Shown in pieces: positions 34,191 through 45,814 of a DNA stretch of 64,000 bases. How positions within the stretch are numbered: position 1 is the first letter of the stretch; every line of letters starts with the position of its first letter. The stretch is taken from positions 31,995,501 to 32,059,500 of the forward strand of contig CM076149.1 in the NCBI GenBank assembly GCA_038025085.1, given 5' to 3'. The DNA is from Tetragonia tetragonoides. Its lineage: Eukaryota; Streptophyta; Magnoliopsida; Caryophyllales; Aizoaceae. Position numbers and translations under genes: made by a program. The notes below the pieces were generated by a model. The model was not told where the DNA came from. It was given only the letters and a program-made list of their open reading frames with translations, and searched no databases.

Positions 34191-35424
34191 ATGTTTTCAA
34201 GTAATGATATTGATTCCAATTTCAAAACTCTACTTAGACATGTTGTTACTCAAGCCAAACCCAAAGAAACTAATCATTCTTCTCTTTTTCTTAACTCACT
34301 TATTCCTTTCATGAGGTTTCCCATAAATTAGGACCTTATAAAATCATCCCTCAAATATTAGGACAAAAAGGATCATGTCTTTAGATTTGAGAGGGGGGAG
34401 GTTTGTCCACTTGTTGAGAAAATTGAAGAGCTTGTTGGTTTAAACAAGAAAGATTTTCTCATAACTCCAAGCACAAATAGGGCTTATGAAGATAGTTTAA
34501 ACACCCTATTAAGGTTTACCCTCCACTATCTCTAAATATCTTCCATTAGGGGATAGTGTTCTTTTTCATCACTTGGTGAAAAGATTCGAACCCGAGAAGC
34601 CCGATTTTCAAATGAGTGAGAGAGTTTCTTACAACCAAGCTAGACTTGATGCAAGTATCTTGTCCATTTTAGGTATTTTTCTCTTAATGGAGGATAATTC
34701 ATTATGTAGTGCAAGGTGTATAAATTTTGTCAAAAAAATTGGTTTGGAAGGTAGATTAAGCCCTCTTGTTCTTGGAGAGACCTTACTTGGTATTGACAAC
34801 CTTAAGGATAATCCCACCTACTTCATGAGTGGTTGTCCTTTACTCTTACATATTTGGTTGTGGGAATTCCAAATATAAGATTCATGAGGTATAACCAAAT
34901 CTAGGCCAAAGAGTACCCTTGAAGAAGGCAAATCCACAAAATACAAGATTCATGAGGTGAGTGGGGCTTGGGATGAAGTCTTTTGTGGGAAAATTGATTG
35001 GATTCAAAGTTTCTTGAACCTTGGCAAAGTGGTTTATTCCACCGAGAGCCACAAAGGTGTAGTCCTACCGAGTATAGCTTATGTCACATTCTACCTCCCT
35101 TGGCGGTGCCTCCGCCAAATCGGCCTCAAGCAAGTCATGCCGAATCTCCCTTCACAAATTTGCTACTCAAAACCGGTGGGGTACTCCGATTTTCGACACG
35201 TGGCATCAATTTGGGGTCATCCTTTGGTTTTTCAAGCTTCTCTGATAATTTATGATGATATTCCCGAAGCCGGGTATCAAGCATGGTTGCTCGATCACTT
35301 GTCAAAGGTGGGAAAGCTGAAAATGGGCAAAAAAGAGCTAACGGGCCAACTTGGGCCTGTTGAAGGTAGATTTGGGCCGCTGGTGGGCCAAGGCGGGTGG
35401 GGTCAGGTGGTCGGGTGGGTCTAG
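34191..35424 (+). pseudogene. Antisense extra ORF with plant mobile domain (aORF)
   Basis: On the strand opposite to gag-pol. A frame from ATG 34191 is interrupted by several stops, but conserved blocks of a plant mobile domain are readable: FRFERGEVCPLVEKIEELVG (about 34394-34450), SYNQARLDASILSILGIFLL, LSPLVLGETLLGIDN, GCPLLLHIWLWEF (to 34878), then LPWRCLRQIGLKQVMP and YDDIPEAGYQAWL (to about 35310). PMD-containing frames in this position and orientation are known in Tat elements; their role is not established. The tail from 35335 is rich in GGGCC and Gly codons. Confidence 0.7.
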
Positions 35425-36592
35425 TGGACCAAGGGGAGGCTTCGGGCAGCAGTGGCGGGCCCTACAGTGGGCTGGAGCTGGGTGATCGGGCTACTGGGCC
35501 GAGGCTGGGTGGTGATGTTGGGTCATTGAGTGGTATTGGATCGTGGGCTAGATGTAATAAAATGGGAAGGAAGGTGTTGATGGGTGAGGGTAGTAGTGGT
35601 TGGGCTGAGAGGAAAGAGGTGAGTGAGATTGAAGAAAGGTGGGCTGGTGTGGGTATTTGGGCTGAAAATGAAGAGGATAGAAATGGTTTATGGGTGAGGG
35701 GATGATAAAGAGTGTGTAAGTTGAGCTAGAAAATTGGGAGGGAGTTTGGGCTAGAAATAAAAAGTTGATGGGTTGGTTTAGGCGTGAGTTGGGTCATGGG
35801 TAAGATTAGTTTTTGTTGTTTGTTTTTTTTGGCTTTTGTTGTTTTCCGGCTATGTTGTTTTTGTTGTTTTGTCTTTTTTTTTTTTTTTCCCCCCTATTAA
35901 AAGAACTAAAATAGAAGTAATGTATCAAGGCTCTAAAGTTGATGAGAGGAAAAAGAAAGTTGTACTTCCTTCTTATTTCCTAATTTTGTAATGAAAGCCT
36001 AACTATTAAAGAATGTATTATTTGTGGTGAAACCATGTCTCCCAATATATTTCGTACAAAAATATAATTGTGATTATGAATGCATTATAAATGACACACC
36101 AATGCATAAAACATTTATATCACCAATTTAGAGTTCAAGTCCAATATTAAACCACTTATTTTTTTTACATTGGCAAAATAAATTAAGAAAATGAAATAAA
36201 AAAAAAATCCTTTCATTTTTGTGAACTCTCATTTTCCTTTATCTCCTTTTTTTTCTACTCATTGTTTTTTGAACTCTCCTTTCTATTTCACTCATTTTTG
36301 ATTTGTTTTTTTTTCGCATTCTAAATGTCACAAAAAGACAAATATAATATATTTTGACCGAATCCTTGCGGATTGCCTCCGTATCTCGTATTGAGAATCA
36401 GGTCGAGCGTACTTCGGTTCTGCCCGAGCGTCTTTGATTTTGATGACATTTTATTTATTTTATTTATTTTTTTGACTTCATTGTAAAATAAGACTGATAC
36501 ATCAGTTGATTACAAAAATAAAATTTAAGCATAAAACTTCTTCAGCTAATCCAGGTTCGTGAAACTGGCAAATTCATTCCCGTCGTGGTCAG
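35425..36592. other. Spacer between antisense frame and integrase
   Basis: G-rich at 35425-35700, then T-rich. At 36355-36432 lies one unit of the GCCTACGTA-type repeat also found at 41031-41408 (here TGCCTCCGTATCTC ... GAATCAGGTC). Confidence 0.5.
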
Positions 36593-37661
36593 CTAACTTG
36601 ACTGCTCCGGCAGGGGTGAGCTCCTTGACATAGAACGAGCCTGATCAATTAGGACCAAACTTGCCCCTAGGGTCATGCATTGGCGCCCTGCTCTCTTTTT
36701 GTACCAAGTCTCCAGTCTGAATATTCCGGTCTCTAACCCTTTTATTAATTGCTCTGGCAATTCGATACTGATAGGTCTGAATGTTATTGAGAGCTGCAAG
36801 TCTCCTTTCATCGGTGAACGCCAGTTCTTCGTATCGAGCTTTGTGCCATAATTCTTTTGAGATACCGCTCTCAGCAACTATTGTTAATGACTCCACCTCA
36901 GTTTCGATCGGGAGCATAGGTTCCATACCGTAGACCAGTGAGTAAGATGTGGCCCCGGTTGGTGTACGGATCGAGGATCTGAAACCCCAAAGAGCATAAG
37001 GAAGCTTCTCTGGCCATTCCTTCGATTTTTCAATCATCTTGGAGAGGATCGACTTGATCGCTTTATTAGCAGCTTCTACGGCTCCATTACTCTAGGGCCT
37101 ATAAGGCGGTGATTGGTGTTGTTTCACCTTATATTTCAGAACAGTGTCTTTTAGATGCCCCTCGAATTGTGGACCATTATTTGAGATCATCTCAAAAGGC
37201 ATGTCGTACCGACAAATAATGTTATTAATTACGAACTTCGATACGTGTTTTGCCCCGAGTTGTGATAATGAAGCCGCTTCTACCCATTTCAAGAAGTAAT
37301 CTATCGCCACCAAAATGTATTGGTGCTTATTGGAAGCTTTCGGGTGAATCTGGCCAATAATGTCAATTCCCAAAGTAGAGAAAGGCCATGATGAGGTGAG
37401 GTTGTGCAGCTCTACTGAATGCATATGATTCAAATTTGCAAATATCTAGCATTTCTTACAAGCTCGTACAAATTTGTGCCAATCAAGCTCCATTGCCGTC
37501 CAATAATAGCCCGTTCGCAAAATTTTCTTGGCCAACATTCTTCCGCTCATATGGGGACCACACTCTCCACCATGTACATCCGTCATAATTTTTCGTGCTT
37601 CGACGGAGTCAACACATTGTTGAAGGGTACCGTCCAATCCTTTATGGTACAGTTTATCCAT
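36593..37661 (-). pseudogene. Gypsy integrase
   Basis: From 37661: zinc-binding HHCC region (HGGECGPHMSGRMLAKK, then ACKKC), catalytic core starting GIDIIG (first acidic residue), ISNNGPQFEGH where the second acidic residue is Asn instead of Asp, a stop codon, then NGAVEAANK-type sequence with the Glu, and a C-terminal region (SSIRTPTGATSYSLVYGMEP). At least two in-frame stops or frame changes interrupt it (near 37440 and 37093). Confidence 0.85.
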
Positions 37662-38036
37662 ATACAGAGAAAATTGAGCAGCGAGACGGCGAATAGCTAA
37701 TTGATCATTTCGAGAGCTTCCTAGTGGGTATGAGTAACCATGGAGGTTTTTCTTGATATCAGTGTGCCAAGGCTCGTTTTCAGGGTCTGAAATGAGATTG
37801 ACATAGTCGCACCCAATAGCAGGCTCTCGCCGTTCTTCCAGAGTTATCGACTATGCACGAATGCCGCCTTCCCATACCAATGTGGTTGCCAAGTTAGCAA
37901 GAGCATCTGTGAAAGTGTTTAGTTCTCGAGGCAGATGTCGGAATGTTATATCATCGAAGAAAGGGATAAATTGTTTCAAACACTCGGTGTAGAGTTGTAG
38001 ACGTTCGTCTAGACCTCTCCATGCCCTAATGGTCTG

Positions 38037-38573
38037 TTAGATGATGAGGTTCGAATCCCCATATACAGTAAGATATCGTGCCCCGGCTTCCAGAGCAGCT
38101 TTAACACCGTAGATGCAGGGCTCATATTCCGCAGTGTTGTTCGTGGTGGGGAAGTCTAGTTTGACTGAAAAAGGTACATGCAAACCCTTCGGGCTGATTA
38201 ACAAGACTCCCACTCCGTTCCCTCTACGGTTGGATGCCCCGTCGAAATACATCCTCCATCGATCCTCTCGAATTGCATGAATATGCTCATCGGGAAATGT
38301 GTCATCGCATTCTTTCTCGAACATAGGTCCCTTCACTGAATTCTGATTCAAACATTGAATGTCGAATTTTGACAAAAGTGCATGCCACCGAGCAATTCTT
38401 TCACTCGTGATTGGCTTATCGAACAGATACTTAATAGGATCCAATCTCGAGACAATATATGTAGTGTGAGCTTGGAGGTAATGCTTTAACTTTCTCGTTG
38501 CATAAACCAGAGATATGCAGGTCTTCTCAAGCGGGTTGTAGCGAGCTTCGTATTCAAGTAATTTCTTACTCAA
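38037..38573 (-). pseudogene. Gypsy RNase H and second (archaeal-type) RNase H
   Basis: 178 open codons. The first part (YNPLEKTCISLVYATRKLKH ... RIARWHALLSKFDI) is the end of the Ty3 RNase H. The second (WRMYFDGASNRRGNGVGVLL ... NNTAEYEPCI ... LTVYGDSNLI) is a separate RNase H with its D, E and D residues visible, as in Tat elements. A stop ends the frame at 38037; the rest of the domain continues to the left in broken frames. Confidence 0.82.
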
Positions 38574-38688
38574 ATAATATATAACAACCTCTTTCCTCGT
38601 TCCTTCTTCATACTGAGCAAGAATGCCCCCATAGCTGTCTCTGTCACTGTGAGGTATAAAATCAAGGGCTTTTCGGGTTGCGGGGGCA

Positions 38689-40500
38689 TTAATATTGGAG
38701 GATCGAAAGGTAACTTTTCATTTTATCGAACGCTTTCTGACATTCATCATTCCAATGATGAGACGTCCCTTTCCGGAGCAGCTTGAAAATTGGCTCACAT
38801 TTCGTTGTGAGCTGAGAAATGAACCTGTTGATGTACTGAATTCTCCCAAGAAATTCTCGAATCTCTTTTTCAGACTTTGGGGCTGGTAACTCTGATATTG
38901 CTTTTACCTTATCGGAGTCGACTTCAATGCCCCTCTGACTTACCACGAAGCCTAAGAACTTACCTGAGGTTACTCCAAATACACACTTCTAAGGGTTGAG
39001 CCTAAGGTTGAACTTCCGGATGCGATCGAAGAACACTTTTAATGAGGAGAAATGATCTCATCGATCACGACTCTTAACTATCATATCGTCCACATATACC
39101 ACAACAATATCATGGACCAAGTCGTGGAGGATGGTAGTTGCAGCTCTCTGATATGCGGCGCCCACATTCTTTAAACCGAAAGGCGTAACTTTGTAGCACT
39201 ACGTCCCCCAAGGAGTAATGAAGAAAGTCTTTATCTGATCCTCTTTCTCCATAAGGATTTGGGTATATCCCGAAAATTCATCCATTAATCATGAGAACAT
39301 AACATGGCTTGCCGTATTATCGACCAACATGTCAATGTGTGGCAAAGAAAAGCAATCTTTCGGTGAAGCAACATTCAAATCTCTAAAGTTGATGCACATT
39401 TGCACCCTTCCGTCTTTCTTAGGGACTACCACGATGTTGGCAAGCCAATCGGGGTGTTTTACAGCTTGTAGAAAACCAGCATCTATATGTTTCTGAACCT
39501 TTTTTTTAACCTTGAGACTAATCTCTGGTTTCATGCGTCGGAGTTTCTGTTGCTTTGGCTTGCAGTCTGGTACTAAAGGAAGACGATGCTCGACAATGTT
39601 GCGGTCGACCCCTAGCATATCAGCATAGGACCAGGCAAAGACATCCATATATTCTCTTAATAATGCGGTAAGCGATTCTCGCTCTTCTAGGGACAATGAT
39701 GACCCTATCTTGACTTCTCTTTTATTTTCTTCAGTGTCAATGTTTATTATTATGGAGTTTTCGATTGGTGATATGCATGTTTGTGGCAATTCGTTATCAT
39801 ATGATGATGCATCATGCTCAAAATCAAGTTCTTGTACACATATATGCTCAGAGACACGGGTAGGGTTGAGAATTTCAAGGTCCGATAGGTCACCTGGGGA
39901 GGGGTATTCTGTGGTGGAGGTAGTAGATCCTTCAGATACGGAATCAGTGGGGGTTGGGCCTGACAGAGGGTTAGGTGGGGAATCTGAGTTTAGCTCGGTG
40001 CTCGAATCAAGAGATGACTCGGAGTTGGTAGATGTGTTTGTGTCGTTGGTTAGGGTTTCCGGGGGATGGCTTCCCATATAGATCTGCACCTCACGATCTC
40101 CTTCTTTTATCCGATGTTCATATCTCCATTTTCTCACAATATGACTTGGCTCGATCAAATTAGTCGGGTCAAACTTGTCTTCTTCACATTCGAAGGTCTT
40201 AAAGATTCGATTGAGAACTCTATAACGAATGTTCTCTACCCAGGCATCATTCATTTTGTCACCTTCTTTTGGTTTTCGAACATCATTGATCATGGCCTCA
40301 TCTAACTCATTGAAGAATATTTCTAGACCTACTAGTCTCTTCTGCTCCTGCTGTGCAAACCATGGCTCGGAAAAGCCGTAATAAAGTTTATTCTCTCCGG
40401 GCTGAACAAATTGGCCATTCAAAGTCTTAGAGAAAGACTTATTTGTTTCTTGACTGTCGTTCTGGTCGTAACCTAATCCGGATCGGTTCTTGTTATCCAT
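38689..40500 (-). pseudogene. Gypsy reverse transcriptase with N-terminal spacer
   Basis: 40500-39289 is open for 403 codons: a spacer rich in Ser/Thr/Asp, then RT blocks LLREYMDVFAWSYADM, GFLQAVKHPDWLANIVVVPK and MCINFRDLNVASPKD. After a stop near 39288 the domain continues with further stops. YVDDMIVKS (about 39080-39100) keeps the RT active site. 38946-38689 encodes the thumb region (IREFLGRIQYINRFISQL). Three in-frame stops at least. Confidence 0.85.
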
Positions 40501-41030
40501 GGGAAGGATGGATTCTCGAATTCCTCGACCGTGCTTTCCAAGCCCGGTTCCCGGTACATGCTCCCCATTTTCATCATCATTGTACCTCCAGGCAAGTCAA
40601 CTTTCATTGTCCATGCGGACTGGCGATTGCACACAGGTATGGCGGTTGACTTGACAACAGAGCTCGTCATTGGTTCAAAGAAGCGGGTGAAGGGTGAGGG
40701 TATTTTTGTGGTGATAAGGGTGGGGAGCATATGTGTATGTACAATTTCTTGTAATGACAAGATGCCCCATGCTTTATAACCAAAACTTGAAAGTATTTTT
40801 ATTTTTATTTTTTATATTTAAGAAATAGGACTTTTCCAAAACTCCTTTGAAAATAAATTTGAAAAGAAAATCATTATTTCTCCAAGATATATGCAGAAAA
40901 ATAAGTTTCAGCCAATCTCGATCATTTGCATTTTCAATGTCATTTCCTTCTCTCTTTCTCTCTTTTTTTTTTTTTTTTGCTCCATTTTTTGGATTTCATC
41001 TTTTTGGTTGGACCGCACCCGAAGGCTGCC

Positions 41031-41408
41031 TACGTATCTCCAATGTGTGCGAGCAAAAGTTTTCGAAAATGTACATTGGAGAATCAGGTCCATGTAGTTC
41101 AGGATAATAATTTATGATTTTTTTTTATTTTTTTTCTTCTTTTTTTTAGCCGAGATCGAAAAGAGCTGCCTACGTACCTCGGTGCACGTGAGTACAAGTG
41201 TGTCTTGCTGTTGCCAAATCCTACGGGGATCAGGCCATACGTAGTTCTATTACAAAGTGCTTGATGAAAAGATTTACTTCTTATGACTGAACTCGAATGA
41301 GTTGCCTACGTACCCCAAGTGCTTGTGCTTACATGTGTATCTATTTTGGATCATCAAAACTGCACTTTTAAGTCCTATTGGGGATCAGACCATGACGTAA
41401 TTCTCGGT
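41031..41408. repeat. Three GCCTACGTA repeat units between PR/gag' and RT
   Basis: TACGTA cores at 41031, 41171 and 41307 (spacing 140 and 136), each in GCCTACGTAYCYC context and each followed about 50-90 bases later by GGATCAGRCCATG-like sequence and CGTA. A fourth, diverged unit is at 36355. Confidence 0.6.
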
Positions 41409-41514
41409 ATACAAACTATTACATCTATTAAGACTTAAATGAAAAGACTACTCCTGATTGCCCCTTTATTTGAGATGTGCCCGGACAATTGGGCAACTGG
41501 TGTGAGGTCTTCGA

Positions 41515-43080
41515 TTACCGGAGATGAATTAACCCTGTCTTGCAGAGCTCTTCGATCTTGAGGCGCAAGGGTAGACAATTATCCCTCGTATGGACAAACT
41601 TCTGACAGTAATCACAGTATTTGTTAACGTCCACGGGAAGTGGTGGTTCTCGAGTCGGAGGAGGTAATGGTGTTATCAACATTTGGCACATAAGCCGCCC
41701 AAATACATAGCTCAAAGGCTCCTGCAGTGGTTCAAGTCGACGACAAGGTAGGGGAATTTGCGGTGCCTGAGGTTGAGGCATGACTCCTTCAGATATGTAG
41801 TGACTGTATGGGTCAGGTGCTTGCCTCATCATTTTGATCTTTTGAAGGTCAAGAGCATAACCGTGAGCTTCAAAATCTTCTAGCTTGCAGTACAATTTTT
41901 TGCTCATCTTCATGAAGTACTCATCTTGTAAACTTTTTACGATCCAGAGGAGACTCTCTTTCAACGAAGGTAAGGTGAGCACCCTTTTGCCTTGTTCCTT
42001 CCACCGAGCTATGTAGGTTGTGAACAGTTCTCCGGGAAGTTGTTGCATGTTTTCGAGCTTAAGCTTTTCCACCATGTCACTTGACCCATCACTTACCCAA
42101 TCAACGAAAGTAGTTGCCAGATTTTGCCAACATCCGAATTGATATGGTACAAGGTTGAAGTACCATTCACGGGCTCTTCCTTCGAGGCTATTCCCGAAAT
42201 AATAAGGGTACAACTCCTCACTAATTTCCAAAGAGTGCAGGCCATGCACAAAGTGCTTCAGATGAGTATGAGGATCACCTCTTCCATTGAACCTTTCAAA
42301 TTCAGTAATTTTCACATTTGGACGAATACGAAGCCGTGGAAACATAATTAATATTTCTGTGTGAATCTTTTCTTTGGCAGCGAACAATTCCAGATCAGAC
42401 TCATAACTGGGTAAATAAGATTGATGCACACGAGCAGGGCTACCACTTCCCGTGCAAGAGTATGTGCTAATCTCATGTGAAGATGAACCTGACTCAATCT
42501 CATTAATGAATTCTTCCATTCTGTACTCGTGTCCCAAAAACTTGTTGTTCCCTCCTAATATAGCTCCAATTAAGAAACCATTAAATCTATCTCCCATTTC
42601 TTCATCCAAATGTAATACGGATTCGCTAGTGGATGCGATGGCCATAATTTCTAGATCACCCTTCAATGTGACAACACCATGCGGGCTCTGAAAATGCACT
42701 TTCTGGTGAGGTGTGGAAGCAATTGCTTTTGACTGGTGAAGCCACGACCTACCCAATAAAAGATTGAAACATGTATGGATATTGATCACTAGAAATTCTA
42801 CATCACGGACCACAGGTCCATACTTAAGCGGTAATTTGATTGTCCCCATTATATTTCTTTTTTCATTATCGTAGTCTCGCACCACTTGAGTCGAGGGTTC
42901 GAGATGATTGCGAAAGAATCCAAGTTTTTGGAGAGCTCGGAAAGGACAGACATTCACTAATGACCCATTGTTGATCAATACTCGGGGGACTTTCTTACCA
43001 TTGCATTCCACTGTAATGTAGAGAGAGTGATTGTGGTCAACATCCTCTGGCAGAGAATTGTAGTACTTGCGAGGACCCAT
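41515..43080 (-). pseudogene. Gypsy protease fused to a second gag-like domain
   Basis: 521 open codons. Residues ~15-140 are a retroviral-type aspartic protease (VLINNGSLVNVCPFRALQKLG, then FNLLLGRSWLH), with Asn where the catalytic Asp is expected. After a linker, residues ~245-420 are a retrotransposon gag domain (ITEFERFNGRGDPHTHLKHF ... GRAREWYFNL ... YIARWKEQGKRV), followed by Pro-rich sequence and a single zinc-knuckle-like motif (CDYCQKFVHTRDNC). A gag domain downstream of the protease in one frame is not the usual order. Confidence 0.75.
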
Positions 43081-44041
43081 AGACTAAACCAACCACTTCA
43101 TCCACAGAGATATATGAGCTTACCGTCACCTCATTTAAATGCCTAAGCACTGCAAATCGGTGCGGTTGTGAGGTCATTAATAATTTCCAGATGGATACAT
43201 TGGAGTTCACCTCCTTCATTCTTTTAATCGCTTCATCATCAACATGTTCATCTACTACTACTTCTTTTCCTTTTTCTTTGCGGCGCAAAGCTTCCAAAGG
43301 ATTCTCATCCTCCAGATGTGCAGGTTTGAAATGTCTCCCGGTTCTCGTGAGGTGAGAAATTTTGGTGTCTTCATCATCACTAGGCAGATCTTGTAAACAT
43401 ATAGCAAGGCAAGAACCATGGTCATGCCCCGAGCCCTCTCTCTCAATAATTTCTATCACTGAGGCATCCTCCTATTCTGCTTCATAATCAAGCATCAGGA
43501 ACCCTCCATCACATTCTAGAGTTGAACATAGATTGGAGAACATCTCTTCCTTAACCTGAAAATGTTTAATAGGCTTCAACATCACTTGTGATCTAGTGGA
43601 CAAATCCACAATCAAAATTTTCGAGGTATGAGACAAGGAAACTTCCATTAATCGTGGCTGGACTTCGGTTATCAACTCTGTCGGGTCAATCCCTGTTGTA
43701 ACAAGAGATATTGCAGAAATCTGATTTTTCTGATGGCTAGGGAGCGGGGTTTTAGTGATGTTAGGAGGGCTATTGCTAGTTTTAGAGGTATTGATGGTGA
43801 GCTTTCCTTCATCAATCAGATCTTGAATTTTGTGCCTCAAGGCTGAACATGAATCAAGCGAGTGCCCAGCATATTGGTGAAACTTGCAATGATCATTCGA
43901 ATTTTGACCGGGCCTTAGCGGTGGTGGTGGTCTTGCCGCCAAAGGCTGAATCATTCCTGCCTTGGTCAACTTTTCAAAAGCTTGAGTCAATGACATGCCC
44001 AGAGGGGTAAACTCTCGCCTCGGAGTAAGCTGAAATGCCAT
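43037..44041 (-). pseudogene. Gypsy gag C-terminus and gag-protease linker
   Basis: 44041-43472 encodes PPPPLRPGQNSNDHCKFHQY with AGHSLDSCSALRHKIQDLID, the CCHC-like knuckle and following helix of Tat gag. The next frame (43459-43037) is acidic/basic linker. Stops separate both from the upstream gag part. Confidence 0.7.
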
Positions 44042-44133
44042 AGAGGATGCTATATTGCTGATTTCTACAACTTTCCCGTACTCTGAGCATGCAAATTATA
44101 AGGTCCCTTCCGGTATCTCGAGCTTGACGTTGG

Positions 44134-45103
44134 TTATTCTTTTTTAGCCTCTGTCCTAAGAGAGTCCTCAATTGCCGATCCAGTGGAAATTAAAGCTTTG
44201 AAAGAAGGGAAATACTGAAACATCATCTTTCGTTTCAAGTTCGGTGTGAGGTTCCGAACTATCATTTGTATCTGATCCTCCTCTGTTGGTCGGTTTATCA
44301 TTTGAGAAACCTTACCCCTCCATCTACTAATGAAAGTAGAGAAATTCTCAGTAGGGTACTGGTAAGTTGTTTCAAGATCTCTCCTGGTCACGTCAACCTC
44401 TTCATTGTACTTGTATTGCCGTGTGAATTCCCGGACAATATTGGACCAGGTAGCTTTCTTTGAATTCTCGAGTTGGAAAAACCACTGGACCGCTGCCCCG
44501 TCTAGGTATTTTTGGAAGAGTTGAGCAATCAATTGTTCTGATACACCCCATGGGCTCATTGCCCCTACATACATCTTGAGGAAAGTTATGCAACTTCCCG
44601 TTCCATTGACCTTCGATATGTTGGGCATTTTAAACCCATTTGGGAGATGAGCCGTTGAGAATAGAGCTAGTCCATGAATATCGAGCCATGGTTCGTTAAT
44701 TGTCATTCCTTTCAAAACCTCCTTCATCTTTCTGACTTCCTCACCCAGTTTATCATTCCCTGCTACAGAGCCACACTCAAGATTGAACGGATGGAGTACC
44801 ACCGCCTGGTGTCTCATGTTGCTCGGGTTCTCTTTGGAGTTGGGTTATAGTTTGTTCAATCATATCCTGGCGAGATAATATCAATTGCATCATCTCCCTC
44901 ATCTCGGCCAAGGGCATCTGGAAGAGGAGGTGGTGGAGGATTTTGGTCCAGGATATCAGCCATTTTTTGTGGCGGTGAAAAGATTTTGCGTAATATGTTA
45001 TTAGGAATGGGTACTGAGGCAGTACTGGAAAGTGAAGATGAACTGAAGATTGGAGAAGTTCGAACAAGCCTGGTGGAGGGACGGATCCAACGGGATTATG
45101 CAA
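44134..45103 (-). pseudogene. Gypsy gag (first copy)
   Basis: 45103-44777 gives the N-terminus with QMPLAEMREMMQLILSRQD; 44817-44134 gives the capsid-like gag domain (LIAQLFQKYLDGAAVQWFF, EFTRQYKYNEEVDVTRRDLE, FISRWRGKVSQMI, MIVRNLTPNLKRKM). The two lie in overlapping frames, so a frameshift separates them. Confidence 0.8.
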
Positions 45104-45797
45104 AGTTAGGCAAATGATAAAGAAAATATTTTCTGTATATATAGCTTTGGAGAATTTTTTTTTTCTAAAAACTCAGTTTTTTTTTTTTTTGAAAACTCAG
45201 TTTTTTTTTCTGTTCTTTTTGAAAATGGTGGAATTTTGGGAAAGTCTATAATGAAAACAATGAATTTAATTCAAAAGAGGGATTTTCTTGAAACATAATT
45301 TGTGGGGTTTTTGGAAAAGAGATTTCATGATATGCACATGAGATGCATGTATGCATGGTGACAGAGTTACTCAAATATAGCGCAAATCAAGCATGCATCG
45401 GTCCAGTGCTCGCCTAAAGTCAATCTATAGACGATATTTTCACATCTTTACTTTCTTTGAGTTTTGGAGTACACACACAGGGACTGGCACTCGTATGAAT
45501 GCAAGTATATGTCGTAGCTTCCTTAATATTTTATTGGTTTGCTAGTTTGGAGCTCACTCGATGAACGAGACACCAGCTTAAGAAAATGAAAAAATAAATC
45601 GTTGTGTATGTGTGCGGACCATTTGGTCAAACAAGCATTCCAAACACACGTAATTTGCACATAGTTACAAGATGTATATACAATATATAAAAGAAATAGG
45701 CATAACGAATACATACATTAAACTTAAGCCAATTTCGAAAAGCTTTTAAGGGGGTATGACGTACTTTCGGATTTAGACCTCTTATGAGAACGTTATT
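45104..45797 (-). other. Gypsy leader between primer site and gag
   Basis: About 0.7 kb, T-rich on the plus strand, no frame. Confidence 0.6.
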
Positions 45798-45814
45798 CCC
45801 CAGCAGAGTCGCCA
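45798..45814 (-). other. Gypsy primer binding site
   Basis: TGGCGACTCTGCTGGGG on the element strand, three bases after the 5' LTR end. TGGCGACTCTGCTGGGG is the primer-site type common to plant Tat/Ogre elements. Confidence 0.8.

Noticed and set aside
41000..41408. CRISPR-like array from regularly spaced GCCTACGTA repeats
   Set aside because: Only three diverged units inside a plant retrotransposon; no CRISPR context.
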